Shown here piece after piece: positions 35,781 through 43,972 of a stretch of DNA of 43,972 nt. A program made the translations under genes and the position numbers. The first letter of the stretch is position 1. Every line of letters starts with the position of its first letter. The stretch comes from Tannerellaceae bacterium (GTDB taxonomy: Bacteria; Bacteroidota; Bacteroidia; Bacteroidales; Tannerellaceae), in contig JAISWO010000044.1 in NCBI GenBank assembly GCA_031271045.1, positions 1 through 43,972 on the forward strand. Reading direction: 5' to 3'. The notes beneath the pieces are model-generated. The model did not search any database and had not been told where the DNA came from. It was given only the letters and a program-made list of their open reading frames with translations.

Positions 35781-36904
35781 ATCATTCCTTTCGTGCTGGG
35801 GAGTTCGTAGGCGTAGATGTCGCGGCGGATGGCCATCCGGATACTGCGGGCCAAGGCCTTGAAGATACCTTCGATCTTGTGATGCTCATTGCTTCCTTCG
35901 GCGCGGATGTGGAGGTTCATGCGGGCGGCGTCGCTCAGGCTTTTGAAGAAATGGAAGAACATCTCCGTCGGTACGTCGCCTATCCGTTCGCGCTTAAAGT
36001 CTGCTTCCCAGACTAACCAGGGACGTCCGCCGAAGTCGAGGGCTACGGTGGCGAGGCAATCGTCCATCGGCAGCGTATAGCCGTAGCGTTCGATGCCGCG
36101 TTTGTCGCCAAGGGCTTTATGAAGAGCTTCGCCCAGCGCCAGGGCGGTGTCTTCGATGGTATGGTGCTCGTCAACGTTGAGGTCGCCACTGACGCGAATG
36201 TTGAGGTCAATGCCGGCATGTTTACCGATCTGGTCGAGCATGTGGTCGAAGAATCCCAGGCCGGTGGCGACGTCGGTGCGCCCCTGTCCGTCGAGGTTCA
36301 CTTCGATGTGGATGTCGGTCTCCTTGGTCGTACGCTGCACCACGGCGCGCCGTTCGCCGGCAAAGAGGAACTCGGTTATCCGGTCCCAATCGTCCGTAAT
36401 CAGCGCCGGCGACAGGGCCCGTTCACAGGCAGCCAGCTCCTGGCCGGCGCCTTCGGGCGAACGTAGCCAGATGCTCCGGGCGCCTAAGTTGGCGGCCAGT
36501 TCTACATCCGTCAGGCGGTCGCCGATCACAAAGCTGCCCGCCAGGTCGTAGTCTCCGCTGAGGTAGGAGGCGAGCATGCCGGTGCGGGGCTTACGGTTGG
36601 GCGAGTTCTCTTCGGGAAAGGAGCGGTCGATGCGTATATCGTCGAAGGTGACGCCTTCTCCTTCGAAGGCTTCCAGCAGTTTGCGGTGCGCCGGCCGGAA
36701 TGTATCTTCGGGGAAGGAGGGCGTACCCAGACCGTCCTGATTGGTGACCATCACCAATTCAAAGTCCAGATGCTTGCGGATGAAATGCAGGTTGCGGAAC
36801 ACCTTCGGATAGAAAGAGAGCTTCTCCAGGCTGTCCAGTTGGTAGTCTACCGGAGGCTCGATAACCAGCGTACCGTCGCGGTCGATGAACAAAGCTCGTT
36901 TCAT
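35777..36904 (-). CDS. hisB: Bifunctional histidinol-phosphatase / imidazoleglycerol-phosphate dehydratase
   Basis: The 375-residue enzyme performs two histidine steps. The N-terminal HAD phosphatase (about 1-165) has FIDRDGTL with Asp8 and Asp10, TNQDGLGT and the metal/phosphate region [10 protein letters not shown]. The C-terminal dehydratase (about 180-375) has [32 protein letters not shown] and [14 protein letters not shown]. This fusion is typical of Bacteroidota and enterobacteria. The start at 36904 gives the HAD motif at its usual place; the longer frame overlaps hisC deeply. It overlaps hisC and the exonuclease gene by 4 bp each. Confidence 0.97.
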   Translation of the reverse strand: MKRALFIDRDGTLVIEPPVDYQLDSLEKLSFYPKVFRNLHFIRKHLDFELVMVTNQDGLGTPSFPEDTFRPAHRKLLEAFEGEGVTFDDIRIDRSFPEENSPNRKPRTGMLASYLSGDYDLAGSFVIGDRLTDVELAANLGARSIWLRSPEGAGQELAACERALSPALITDDWDRITEFLFAGERRAVVQRTTKETDIHIEVNLDGQGRTDVATGLGFFDHMLDQIGKHAGIDLNIRVSGDLNVDEHHTIEDTALALGEALHKALGDKRGIERYGYTLPMDDCLATVALDFGGRPWLVWEADFKRERIGDVPTEMFFHFFKSLSDAARMNLHIRAEGSNEHHKIEGIFKALARSIRMAIRRDIYAYELPSTKGMI

Positions 36905-37944
36905 GGCTTCATTTCGTTTAGTGCTTTCAGGAGTTGCCGGTTCTCTTCCGGCGTGCCGACGGTGATGCGGATACAGTCTTCGCACAAGGCGACAGTGTGC
37001 CGGTTGCGCACGATAACCTTTTTCTCTACCAGGAAGTTGTACGTAGCGTTTGCATCGTTCACCCGGACTAAGATGAAATTGGCATCCGAAGGATAAACCT
37101 TCCGGACGAAAGGCAGTTGTTGCAGTGCTGTTTCCAGGCGGGTGCGTTCGTGGAGTATTCCGATCAGTTGCTCCTTCATCCGTTCTTCCTGCCTTAATAC
37201 CTCCAGTGCGTATTCCTGCGTCAGCCGGCTGACGTTGTAAGGATATTTGATCTTGTTCAGCACGGCGATGATGCCGGGCGAGGCGAAGGCCATGCCGAGG
37301 CGGATACCGGCCGCTCCCCAGGCTTTCGACAGCGTTTGGAGAACGATCAGGTTGGGGAAGCTGACTAATCCCCTGGTAAACGAAGGCGAGGAGGCGAAGT
37401 CGATATAAGCTTCGTCTATGACGACCGGGCCTTTGAAGTATTTCAATATCCGGTAGATTTCGTCCCTGTTCAGGAGGTTGCCCGTCGGATTGTTGGGCGA
37501 GCAGAGGTAGATAACTTTGGTATGGTTGTCTACGGCATCCAGTACGGCGCCTGCATCCAGTTTGAAGTCATTCGTCAGGGGCACTTTGATGCAGTCCACC
37601 CGGTTGATATGCGCCGCCACTTCATACATTCCGTAGGAGGGCGTGATGGTGACGATGTTGTCCGTTGCCGGTTCGCAGAAGGCTCGTATCACCAGGTCGA
37701 TGGCCTCGTCGCTTCCGTTGCCGGTGAATATATATTCCGGTGCGAGGTCTTTCAGGTAGGATATCTGCTGCTTCAGTTCCCTTTGCATCGGGTCGGGATA
37801 GCGGTTGTAGGGTTCGTTATACGGATTTTCATTGGCATCCAGGAATACGGAGGCTTCGCCGTGAAATTCGTCCCGTGCGGAGGAGTAAGGCTTCAGGCTG
37901 CGGATGTTGGGCCTGAGCCAGTCGTTCAGATAATTTGTTGTCAT
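36901..37944 (-). CDS. hisC: Histidinol-phosphate aminotransferase
   Basis: The 347-residue PLP enzyme transfers an amino group from glutamate to imidazole-acetol phosphate. It shows the fold-type I motifs LDANENPYN near the start, [31 protein letters not shown] and the PLP lysine Lys207 in [13 protein letters not shown]. Length is normal. It overlaps hisD and hisB by 4 bp. Confidence 0.96.
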   Translation of the reverse strand: MTTNYLNDWLRPNIRSLKPYSSARDEFHGEASVFLDANENPYNEPYNRYPDPMQRELKQQISYLKDLAPEYIFTGNGSDEAIDLVIRAFCEPATDNIVTITPSYGMYEVAAHINRVDCIKVPLTNDFKLDAGAVLDAVDNHTKVIYLCSPNNPTGNLLNRDEIYRILKYFKGPVVIDEAYIDFASSPSFTRGLVSFPNLIVLQTLSKAWGAAGIRLGMAFASPGIIAVLNKIKYPYNVSRLTQEYALEVLRQEERMKEQLIGILHERTRLETALQQLPFVRKVYPSDANFILVRVNDANATYNFLVEKKVIVRNRHTVALCEDCIRITVGTPEENRQLLKALNEMKP

Positions 37945-39227
37945 AGGACTGTTTCTAATCTTACGGTAACGGCGTTGCGGTGAGCGTCTAATTGCTCGCC
38001 GGCGGCCATTACGCGGATGGTTTCACCTAATTGCCGGATCCCTTCGGGTGTGATTTCCTGAAAGGTTATTTTGCGGATAAAGCTATCCAAGTTGACGCCG
38101 CTGTAAGCGCGGGCATAGCCGTTGGTAGGGAGCGTATGGTTCGTCCCGGAGGCATAGTCGCCAGCGCTTTCGGGTGTATAAGCGCCGAGGAAGACGCTGC
38201 CGGCATTCACGATCTCCTGGGCGATGGAGGCGTAGTCGGCTGTCTGTATGATGAGATGTTCGGGAGCGTAGAGGTTGGTGAAGTCTATCACCTCGCGGCG
38301 GTCGCGGAGCAGGATGATACGGCTATTGAGCAGCGCCTTCGCCGTTATTTCTTTGCGGGGAAGCAACTCTAACTGTTCTTCTATGGCGCGGACGACGGGC
38401 TGGATGAGGCTTTCGGAGGTAGTGACTAAGATCGACTGGCTGTCGGCGCCATGCTCTGCCTGCGAGAGGAAATCGGTGGCGATAAAGACCGGGTTAGCGC
38501 TTTCGTCGGCAATCACTTCTACTTCCGAGGGCCCGGCCGGCATGTCGATGGCTACGTCGCGGAGGCTGACTAATTGCTTGGCGGCTGTCACGTATTGGTT
38601 GCCGGGGCCGAATATCTTGTACACCTTCGGCACCGATTCCGTGCCGTAGGCCATGGCGCCGATGGCTTGTATGCCGCCGGCCTTGAAGATGCGGTGTACG
38701 CCGGCCGTAGCAGCAGCGAAGAGGATGGCGGGGTGGATGCTTCCATCCCTGCGGGGCGGCGTGCAGAGCACAACCTCGCGGCATCCGGCAATGCGCGCCG
38801 GTATGGCCAGCATCAGGACGGTGGAGAAGAGCGGGGCTGTTCCTCCGGGGATATAGAGTCCGACCTTTTCGATGGGCGCCGCCTTTTGCCGGCAGATGAC
38901 GCCGGGGCAGGTCTCTATTTCGATGCCGGCAAAGCGTTGGGCGGCATGGAAGGCTTCGATATGGCCGGCAGCTGTCCGGATGGCCTGCTTCAGGTCTTCC
39001 GCAAGCAGGGCTTCTGCCGCCTGTATCTCCGGTTCTGTAACCTGCAAGGAGGAGAGGACGACGTGGTCGAACTGTTCTTCGTAACGTCTCACGGCGGCGT
39101 CTCCTTGCTGCTTTATTTCGTCCAATACCGGCCGGACGGTGTCGAACAGGGCGGATACATCCATCGCGGGGCGCTTTGTCAGCTCATCCCATCCGGAGCA
39201 GGGGGGGTGTATGGCAACTTGTATCAT
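37941..39227 (-). CDS. hisD: Histidinol dehydrogenase
   Basis: The 428-residue zinc enzyme oxidises histidinol to histidine in two NAD-dependent steps. Visible signatures are VGLYIPGGTAPLFSTVLMLAIPA, KIFGPGNQYVTAAKQLV, MPAGPSEVEVIAD, LSQAEHGADSQSILVT (zinc/substrate His) and NHTLPTNGYARAYSGV. The start at 39227 overlaps the hisG stop by 4 bp; the longer frame to 39341 reads into hisG and is rejected. Confidence 0.97.
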   Translation of the reverse strand: MIQVAIHPPCSGWDELTKRPAMDVSALFDTVRPVLDEIKQQGDAAVRRYEEQFDHVVLSSLQVTEPEIQAAEALLAEDLKQAIRTAAGHIEAFHAAQRFAGIEIETCPGVICRQKAAPIEKVGLYIPGGTAPLFSTVLMLAIPARIAGCREVVLCTPPRRDGSIHPAILFAAATAGVHRIFKAGGIQAIGAMAYGTESVPKVYKIFGPGNQYVTAAKQLVSLRDVAIDMPAGPSEVEVIADESANPVFIATDFLSQAEHGADSQSILVTTSESLIQPVVRAIEEQLELLPRKEITAKALLNSRIILLRDRREVIDFTNLYAPEHLIIQTADYASIAQEIVNAGSVFLGAYTPESAGDYASGTNHTLPTNGYARAYSGVNLDSFIRKITFQEITPEGIRQLGETIRVMAAGEQLDAHRNAVTVRLETVL

Positions 39228-40075
39228 ACGATAATCTTTTCGATGGGGATGATCAGGATACCTTCGGCGCCCAGCGCTTTGAGCTTGCCGATGATTTCCC
39301 AGAAGCGGTTTTCGGCTATCACCGACTGCACGGACACCCATTCGCCGTTTGCCAGCGGGGTGACGGTAGGGCTTTTCAAGCCGGGCAGGACGTCGATGAT
39401 CTCTTCCAGATGTTCCCTGGGCGCATTGAGCAGCACGTATTTCTTGCCTTCGGCTGCCAGGATGGCTTCGAAGCGGAAGAGGAGTTCGTCCAGGATGGCC
39501 TGTTTCTCTGCCGTGAGCGCGGGGTCGGCTATCAGCAGGGCTTCGCTTTGCATGACGACTTCTACCTCTTTGAGCTGGTTGCTTACCAGCGTGCTGCCCG
39601 AACTGACGATATCGAATATCGCATCGGCCAGCCCGATACCCGGCGCAATCTCCACCGATCCGCTGATGATGTGCGACTCGGCCTTCACGCCGCGTGCGGC
39701 TAAGTATCCGGCAAGGATATTCGGATAGGAAGTGGCAATGGTTTTACCTTCGAACCATCCGGCGCCTTCGTAGGCTTCGTCTTTGGGAATGGCCAGCGAG
39801 AGGCGGCAGCGGCTGAAGCCCAAACGTTTCACCAAGCGGGCTTTTCGTCCTTTCTCTACATACTCGTTTTCGCCTACGATGCCTACATCGGCCACGCCCT
39901 GAGCCACCGACTGCGGGATGTCGTCGTCGCGCAGGAAAAGAACTTCGACCGGAAAGCCCTTGGCCGACAGCAGCAGGATACGTTTCCCGCGGTTCAGCCG
40001 GATGCCTGCTTCTTCGAGCAGCGCCATCGTTTCGTCGTATAAACGACCTTTGGACTGTACAGCTATTCGCAACAT
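39224..40075 (-). CDS. hisG: ATP phosphoribosyltransferase, long form
   Basis: The 283-residue enzyme catalyses the first step of histidine synthesis and is the feedback target. It begins MLRIAVQSKGRLYDETMALLEEAG. The PRPP loop is DIVSSGSTLVSNQL. The C-terminal part (about 205-283, APREHLEEIIDVLPGLKSPTVTPLA) is the ACT-like histidine-binding domain of the long form, so no hisZ is needed. It is the first gene of the operon, about 92 nt after the predicted RNA start, with a hairpin in that leader. Confidence 0.97.
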   Translation of the reverse strand: MLRIAVQSKGRLYDETMALLEEAGIRLNRGKRILLLSAKGFPVEVLFLRDDDIPQSVAQGVADVGIVGENEYVEKGRKARLVKRLGFSRCRLSLAIPKDEAYEGAGWFEGKTIATSYPNILAGYLAARGVKAESHIISGSVEIAPGIGLADAIFDIVSSGSTLVSNQLKEVEVVMQSEALLIADPALTAEKQAILDELLFRFEAILAAEGKKYVLLNAPREHLEEIIDVLPGLKSPTVTPLANGEWVSVQSVIAENRFWEIIGKLKALGAEGILIIPIEKIIV

Positions 40076-40133
40076 GTTTTGTTTCTATATTTAAAAGTTA
40101 GTGATACATACTTATATATAATGTATAAGAAAG

Positions 40134-40161
40134 AAGGCCCGCCACACCTACGGCAAGCCTT
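40134..40161 (-). promoter_or_regulatory. Hairpin in the his operon leader (possible attenuator)
   Basis: On the minus strand AAGGC (paired with GCCTT) and GCC (paired with GGC) form an imperfect stem with an 8-nt loop. It is followed by the pyrimidine run CTTTCTT. It lies between the predicted promoter and hisG. No leader peptide with a run of His codons is visible. Confidence 0.4.
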
Positions 40162-40174
40162 TGTATACCGGCCC

Positions 40175-40203
40175 CAAAGTTACAACCTTTCATCGAACAG
40201 CAA
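40175..40203 (-). promoter_or_regulatory. his operon promoter
   Basis: On the minus strand TTG (40201-40203), an 18-nt spacer and TAACTTTG (40175-40182), an exact TAnnTTTG match. Transcription would start near 40167. Confidence 0.65.
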
Positions 40204-40234
40204 AATATATCCCATCTGTTTTTTACCAATCGCA

Positions 40235-40264
40235 TTGTGTTGCAGGAGAAGATACGTATATTTG
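40235..40264 (+). promoter_or_regulatory. Promoter of the three-repeat lipoprotein gene
   Basis: TTG (40235-40237), a 19-nt spacer and TATATTTG (40257-40264) match the Bacteroidetes consensus exactly in sequence and spacing. The leader to the ATG at 40301 would be about 30 nt. Confidence 0.75.
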
Positions 40265-40300
40265 CTTCGTTAAATAAACATACTATAAACCCATACAGCC

Positions 40301-41656
40301 ATGAAGCACTTTTTGAAACGTATTACCCTCGCCGCCTTGACGGTTTGCCTGGCGGTGGGATGTGGGGAAGATCCGGCGCCAAAGATACCGGCGCTTGTGA
40401 TCCCCGAACCCGAACCTTCCTCGCCGGCGGTGGAACGACTTCGCAACTTCCCGCCCTTGAAAGGCACCTACTGGAAGCTGGCCGGCGTCGTCGATACCTT
40501 GACCGGCGCCCTCAGGGTGCTGGAACCCAAAGACTGTGTGAGCTGCTACACGCTGATGTTCGATAGCAACAGTACGGCCACAGGGAAGTCCGTAGATAAT
40601 ATCCTCCATGTCTCCCTTGAGGTAGCGGAGGGAAGCCCGATCATGAACATCGGCCCGGCATACGATATGGAGCCGGATGCCCTGTTTTTCTATCTGTTCG
40701 TCATGCAGGGAGTACATTTGTGCGAATACGATCAGGAGAAAACAGAACTCCACTTCTTCCACCAGAACAAAGATTCTTATTTGCTGTATAAACCGGAGCC
40801 GGTGCCCGAACCGGAACCCGAGCCGGAACCCGAACCAGAGCCCGAACCGGAGCCCGAACCTGCCTGGTTCCCTTCCCTGGAAGGAACCCATTGGAAGTTG
40901 GGCGGCATCGTCGATGTCCTGACCGGGGCCGTCAGGGTACTGGAGCCCAGAGACTGCACAACTTGCTACACCCTGGCCTTTGATACCGACAGTACAGCGG
41001 CAATGAAATCCAAGGCTAACACCATTGGCATCCATATAGGCGGCAATGGCCAGATGGAGATCTACCTCACTGCTGCAGGTGAATCAGGGCCGGATGCGTA
41101 TGTCCTCTACAATTTTGCCAAGGAAGTACATTCCTTCGAATACCAGGCCGCCTGGTCGTCCGAATATGCCGGGGGAAAGGAAGAACTCCGCTTCTTCAAC
41201 GGAAACAAAGACCAATATCTGCTCTACACGCCCGACCCCTCGATCGAGACACCCTCCCCATTCCCTCCCCTGGCAGGAACACATTGGAAGGCTGCCGGCA
41301 TTGTCGAGGCCGCAACCGGCAACGTCAGGAGGCTGGAGCCCAAGAACTGCGAGAGCTGCTACACCTTTGCCTTCGATACCGACAGAACAGCCCAAGGCCA
41401 GTCTGTCATGAACGCCCTCTGGCTATCCTTACGGGAAAGCGAAGCCGGCCATTATTACGCGCATACAGGATACACTTTTATATACGAAGAAATACCCAAG
41501 GGACAAGAGGAGTTAGACCTTTTCTACGATATAATCGGAACCTGCCCCTACGAATACCGCGCCACCTGGTCGTCCGAAGCGGCCGAAGGAAGGAAGGAGC
41601 TCCGCTTCTTCAACCAAAAGAAAGATCTTTATTTACAGTATAAACCCATACAATGA
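40301..41656 (+). CDS. Lipoprotein with three lipocalin-like repeats and an EP linker
   Basis: The 451-residue protein has a lipoprotein signal with lipobox LAVGC (Cys21). Three homologous domains follow, at about 50-163, 189-310 and 321-449. Each opens with FP.L.GT.WKL.G(I/V)VD..TG..R.LEP and a CxxC pair (Cys79/82, 219/222, 350/353), followed by YT..FD.D.TA. The last strand is ELRFFN.NKD.YL.Y. Domains 1 and 2 are joined by a Glu-Pro repeat (about 165-187). The pattern resembles lipocalin-like or META-like secreted modules of Bacteroidales, often single-copy; a threefold array in one chain is unusual. It is monocistronic. No function is known. Confidence 0.85.
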   Translation: MKHFLKRITLAALTVCLAVGCGEDPAPKIPALVIPEPEPSSPAVERLRNFPPLKGTYWKLAGVVDTLTGALRVLEPKDCVSCYTLMFDSNSTATGKSVDNILHVSLEVAEGSPIMNIGPAYDMEPDALFFYLFVMQGVHLCEYDQEKTELHFFHQNKDSYLLYKPEPVPEPEPEPEPEPEPEPEPEPAWFPSLEGTHWKLGGIVDVLTGAVRVLEPRDCTTCYTLAFDTDSTAAMKSKANTIGIHIGGNGQMEIYLTAAGESGPDAYVLYNFAKEVHSFEYQAAWSSEYAGGKEELRFFNGNKDQYLLYTPDPSIETPSPFPPLAGTHWKAAGIVEAATGNVRRLEPKNCESCYTFAFDTDRTAQGQSVMNALWLSLRESEAGHYYAHTGYTFIYEEIPKGQEELDLFYDIIGTCPYEYRATWSSEAAEGRKELRFFNQKKDLYLQYKPIQ

Positions 41657-41663
41657 GGGGAAA

Positions 41664-41679
41664 GGCAGCGAAAGCTGCC
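41664..41679. terminator. Stem with GAAA tetraloop between convergent genes
   Basis: GGCAGC (41664-41669), GAAA loop, GCTGCC (41674-41679). Flanking GGG and CCC extend the stem imperfectly. It lies between the lipoprotein stop and the winged-helix gene stop and can serve both. Confidence 0.55.
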
Positions 41680-41685
41680 GACCCT

Positions 41686-42738
41686 TCAGGGCTGATAGAA
41701 TCTTTCCAATCGCGCTATTTCCGGAGCGAAAAGTTGCCGGGTTTTGCGGTTTGTTTCTTCAAAAAAGGAGAGTTCGATCCGGGGGGAGCCTTTCAGGACG
41801 GTTTTCTTCCACGATCCGACGATCCGGCCGTTCAGCACGATGGTGGGGGAGAACAAACCGTTTTTGGTCATCACCTTGCCGTAATGAACGTCGTCGATCA
41901 TTTCGCTGCGGTCTTTGTAGCTGACCACATATTCGTCGAACGGGGGGAGCAGGAGGGCCGAATCACCTGCCGGGATCCGAAGGTCGTTTCTCATCCAGAA
42001 AACCCGCCCGTTCACTGTTTCGCAAACCCAATCGCTTTGGATCGTTTCAAGCGCCCGCTTACATTCGGTGAGCGATAAGCCCGACCACCAGGCAAAATCA
42101 TGGATCGTAGCCGGGGCATGACTGGTGAAATACCGCCGGGCCAGGCGCTCCAGCGCTTCTTCCCTGGAAAGCGTCTGTTTCCGGGGAGCAAACTCTTCGA
42201 GCAGGGCGAAGGTTTGCTGTTTTCCTTTCAAACGCCCGTTTACAACAAGCCCTTCCCTTTCGGCATAATGTATAACCTGGTTCAGGACATGGATGTCAAA
42301 GGCTTTCCCTTGAGAAGCCAAACGGTCGCTTATCTCCTGTTTGGTGAGGTGCCGGTTGCCTTGAAGGATCTTTTCCAGGACGGGAATGGCGGCGTAAATA
42401 AGTTTTTCGTCCACTTGCATCATCCTTACATAGGATTGGTAAACCGGCTTCAAATGCGGATTGGACAAGTCGAACATCCAGTGAATATCCTCTGCCGGCA
42501 CAAAGTGCCACGTCGGGCGCAGGATGTGAGTACGGATTATTTGCCCGCTATTGAGCGCCTCGTCCACCTCTTTTACCGTTTTATTGCCGAGCCGTGCGCC
42601 GATGGCCCATTTAGCCGGCTCCAGCGATTGCGACTGCATCGCTCCCATCCACGAAACAACCTCGACGGGTTCCTTCATGCCATGCTTCGCCAGCAATTGA
42701 TTATATAGGCGGATGTTGAGTAATTCGGATGTATTCAT
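41686..42738 (-). CDS. Winged-helix DNA-binding protein, AlkZ/HTH_42-like
   Basis: The 350-residue protein resembles the HTH_42 (DUF1006) family, which includes the DNA glycosylases AlkZ and YcaQ that unhook interstrand crosslinks. It opens LLNIRLYNQLLAKHGMKEPVEVVSWMGAMQSQSLEPAKWAIG and continues LNSGQIIRTHILRPTWHFVPAEDI, which holds the QSQ- and RTHxLRPTWHxV-type conserved residues. The C-terminal part has LLPPFDEYVVSYKDR, typical of the family. The start at 42738 aligns with the conserved MQSQ region and lies 24 nt after a TATTTTTG box (42763-42770). Glycosylase activity is inferred from the family only. Confidence 0.85.
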   Translation of the reverse strand: MNTSELLNIRLYNQLLAKHGMKEPVEVVSWMGAMQSQSLEPAKWAIGARLGNKTVKEVDEALNSGQIIRTHILRPTWHFVPAEDIHWMFDLSNPHLKPVYQSYVRMMQVDEKLIYAAIPVLEKILQGNRHLTKQEISDRLASQGKAFDIHVLNQVIHYAEREGLVVNGRLKGKQQTFALLEEFAPRKQTLSREEALERLARRYFTSHAPATIHDFAWWSGLSLTECKRALETIQSDWVCETVNGRVFWMRNDLRIPAGDSALLLPPFDEYVVSYKDRSEMIDDVHYGKVMTKNGLFSPTIVLNGRIVGSWKKTVLKGSPRIELSFFEETNRKTRQLFAPEIARLERFYQP

Positions 42739-42762
42739 GCCATTAAGCAATAGATTGATCTG

Positions 42763-42770
42763 CAAAAATA
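42763..42770 (-). promoter_or_regulatory. -7 box of the winged-helix gene
   Basis: TATTTTTG on the minus strand is an exact TAnnTTTG match, 24 nt before the chosen start. No TTG lies at -33. Confidence 0.4.
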
Positions 42771-42900
42771 GTAATACGGAAAGTTTCCCGTACGATCATT
42801 CCATGAAATATATATCAGTCCGGCGCGACCCAAAAGGAAGCCGCCCGGTGTTTGTTCACCCCCACAGGATTTTTGCACGTCCCATTCCGGACCGGATTGC

Positions 42901-43721
42901 CCTTTCCAAGGATTTTGGAAGAGCAGTTTCAAAATGAAATGGCTCCTCCAAGAGAACTGGAGAAGCAGTTTCAAAATGAATTTGCCTTTCCAAAAAATTT
43001 GGAGAAGCAGTTTCAAAATGGATTTGCCTTTCCAAAAAATTTGGAGAAGCATTTTCAAAGTGAATTTGCCTTTCCAAAAAATTTGGAGAAGTAGTTTCAA
43101 AATGGATTTGCTTTTCCAAAAAATTTGGAGAAGTAGTTTCAAAGTGGATTTGCCTTTCCAACAAATTTGGAGTAGCAGTTTCAAAGTGAAATGGCTCCTC
43201 CAAGAGAACTGGAGAAGCAGTTTCAAAGTGAAATGGCCTTTCCAGAAAATATGTAGAAGCAGTTTCAAAGTGAATTTGCCTTTCCAGAAAATATGGAGAA
43301 GCAGTTTCAAAGTGGATTTGCCTTTCCAAAAAATTTGGAGAAGCAGTTTCAAAGTGAAATGGCCTTTCCAAAAAATTTGGAGAAGCAGTTTCAAAGTGAA
43401 ATGGCTCCTCCAAGAGAACCGGAGAAGCAGTTTCAAAATGAAATGGCTTCTCCAAGAGAACCGGAGAAGCAGTTTCAAAGTGAATTTGCCTTTCCAAAAA
43501 ATTTGGAGAAGCAGTTTCAAAGTGGATTTGCCTTTCCAAAAAATTTGGAGAAGCAGTTTCAAAATGGATTTGCCTTTCCAAGAGAACTGGAGAAGCAGTT
43601 TCAAAATGGATTTGCCTTTCCAAAAAATTTGGAGAAGCAGTTTCAAAATGAAATGGCTTCTCCAAGAGAACCGGAAGAGGCAATCCAAAGTGAAATGGCT
43701 CCTCCAAAAGAATTCCGCGAT
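42901..43721. repeat. 42-bp tandem repeat array (array 2), about 19 units
   Basis: The unit CAGTTTCAAA... restarts at 42924 and then every 42 bp to 43638, with a last decayed unit to 43721; a half unit precedes it. There is no insertion or deletion in over 700 bp. Each unit holds two dyads: TTTCAaaaTGAAA, and either CCAAAaaaTTTGG or CTTCTCC...GGAGAAG. Units combine two forms of the right half (CTCCTCCAAGAGAACTGGAG or CCTTTCCAAAAAATTTGGAG) with A/G changes in the left half. Because the period is a multiple of three, three or more frames on both strands are open, but the QFQNE frame carries TAG in units 5 and 6 and no frame has a convincing start. It is treated as a non-coding repeat. With 42739-42900 and 43722-43933 it makes up a gene-free stretch of about 1.2 kb. 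Confidence 0.9.
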
Positions 43722-43821
43722 CAGGAGCAGGCAGATTATTTTTAGAAAAAAACGGACGAAAATAGTTGAAAGTTTGATTTCTTTGCTATAAATTTATGCC
43801 GGTTTTTGATGGGGTTTTGAA

Positions 43822-43869
43822 GGGACTTCGGCTCTGTAAAAAATCAAGATAGCAAAAATTAGAAGTCCC
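43822..43869. repeat. Inverted repeat upstream of the right-edge gene
   Basis: GGGACTTC (43822-43829) and GAAGTCCC (43862-43869) are exact reverse complements with a 32-nt loop. It may be a leader hairpin of the gene starting at 43934 or a boundary of array 2. Confidence 0.4.
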
Positions 43870-43933
43870 CTGTATTGCGTTCGCTTTGCTCATAAACAAT
43901 TAAAGAAACACTACATCGCTAACACATCGTATC

Positions 43934-43972
43934 ATGAAAAAGTTCTTTACAAATACTGTTACATTGGTCGTC
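43934..43972 (+). CDS. Start of an exported protein gene, truncated by the window
   Basis: Only 13 codons are present: MKKFFTNTVTLVV, a basic start followed by hydrophobic residues, as in a signal peptide. The 200 bp before it hold no other gene. The downstream gene is not visible and the product cannot be named. Confidence 0.5.
   Translation, partial: MKKFFTNTVTLVV

Noticed and set aside
39228-39341. Longer N-terminus of HisD
   Set aside because: It lies wholly within hisG in another frame; the start at 39227 gives the 4-bp overlap seen in the whole operon.
42901-43721. CRISPR array
   Set aside because: Units are contiguous and all similar, with no unique spacers, and no cas genes are nearby.
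42735-43791. Long open frames of about 280-317 residues on both strands across array 2
   Set aside because: The 42-bp period is a multiple of three, so frames without a stop in one unit are open throughout. Several frames overlap on both strands, none has a convincing start or a domain, and the QFQNE frame is broken by TAG twice.

Overview
The window comes from a member of the Bacteroidales (phylum Bacteroidota). This rests on a SusC/SusD pair with an ECF sigma/FecR system, SusD- and MFP-type lipoproteins, DUF5606 and DUF6261 family proteins, and upstream regions that repeatedly carry the Bacteroidetes promoter form TTG-N(18-20)-TAnnTTTG instead of strong Shine-Dalgarno sites. The core genes look fairly GC-rich, which could fit a Tannerellaceae-like organism, but genus cannot be settled from the sequence alone.

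Layout. 1-2.9 kb: secreted glutathione peroxidase, a TolB-like propeller protein, ribosomal protein L19 and a DUF5606 protein. 2.9-7.5 kb: Lon protease, a decayed DNA-binding-protein pseudogene and 6-phosphogluconate dehydrogenase. 7.5-12.2 kb: a minus-strand operon lacI-type regulator / KDG kinase / LarA-family nickel enzyme / pdxB. 12.3-21.1 kb: a SusC/SusD nutrient-uptake locus with FecR and an ECF sigma factor; a DUF6261 gene and a 42-bp tandem repeat array lie between sigma and anti-sigma. 21.2-23.7 kb: a divergent TonB-dependent receptor. 23.7-25.7 kb: a group II intron 3' remnant followed by an AT-rich ABC permease/ATPase pair, probably acquired. 25.7-28.2 kb: DUF362 ferredoxin-like protein and mnmE. 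28.3-35.2 kb: a seven-gene efflux operon (TetR, TolC-type, membrane fusion lipoprotein, two ATPases, two permeases). 35.3-40.1 kb: hisG-hisD-hisC-hisB plus a DEDDh exonuclease, all joined by 4-bp overlaps. 40.3-42.7 kb: a three-repeat lipoprotein and a winged-helix (AlkZ-like) protein. 42.9-43.7 kb: a second 42-bp array of about 19 units. At the right edge a new exported-protein gene begins and is cut off.

How it works together. The STN domain of the SusC protein should signal through FecR to the ECF sigma factor. The LacI-type regulator probably controls sugar-acid use through KDG kinase and the LarA-family epimerase. TetR probably represses its own efflux operon through a palindrome overlapping the promoter. 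The least explained parts are the two 42-bp arrays, which share period and a TTTC...GAAA hairpin core; one of them, with a DUF6261 gene that has its own promoter, splits a sigma/anti-sigma pair. The foreign-looking ABC pair beside the intron scar is the second candidate for something new.
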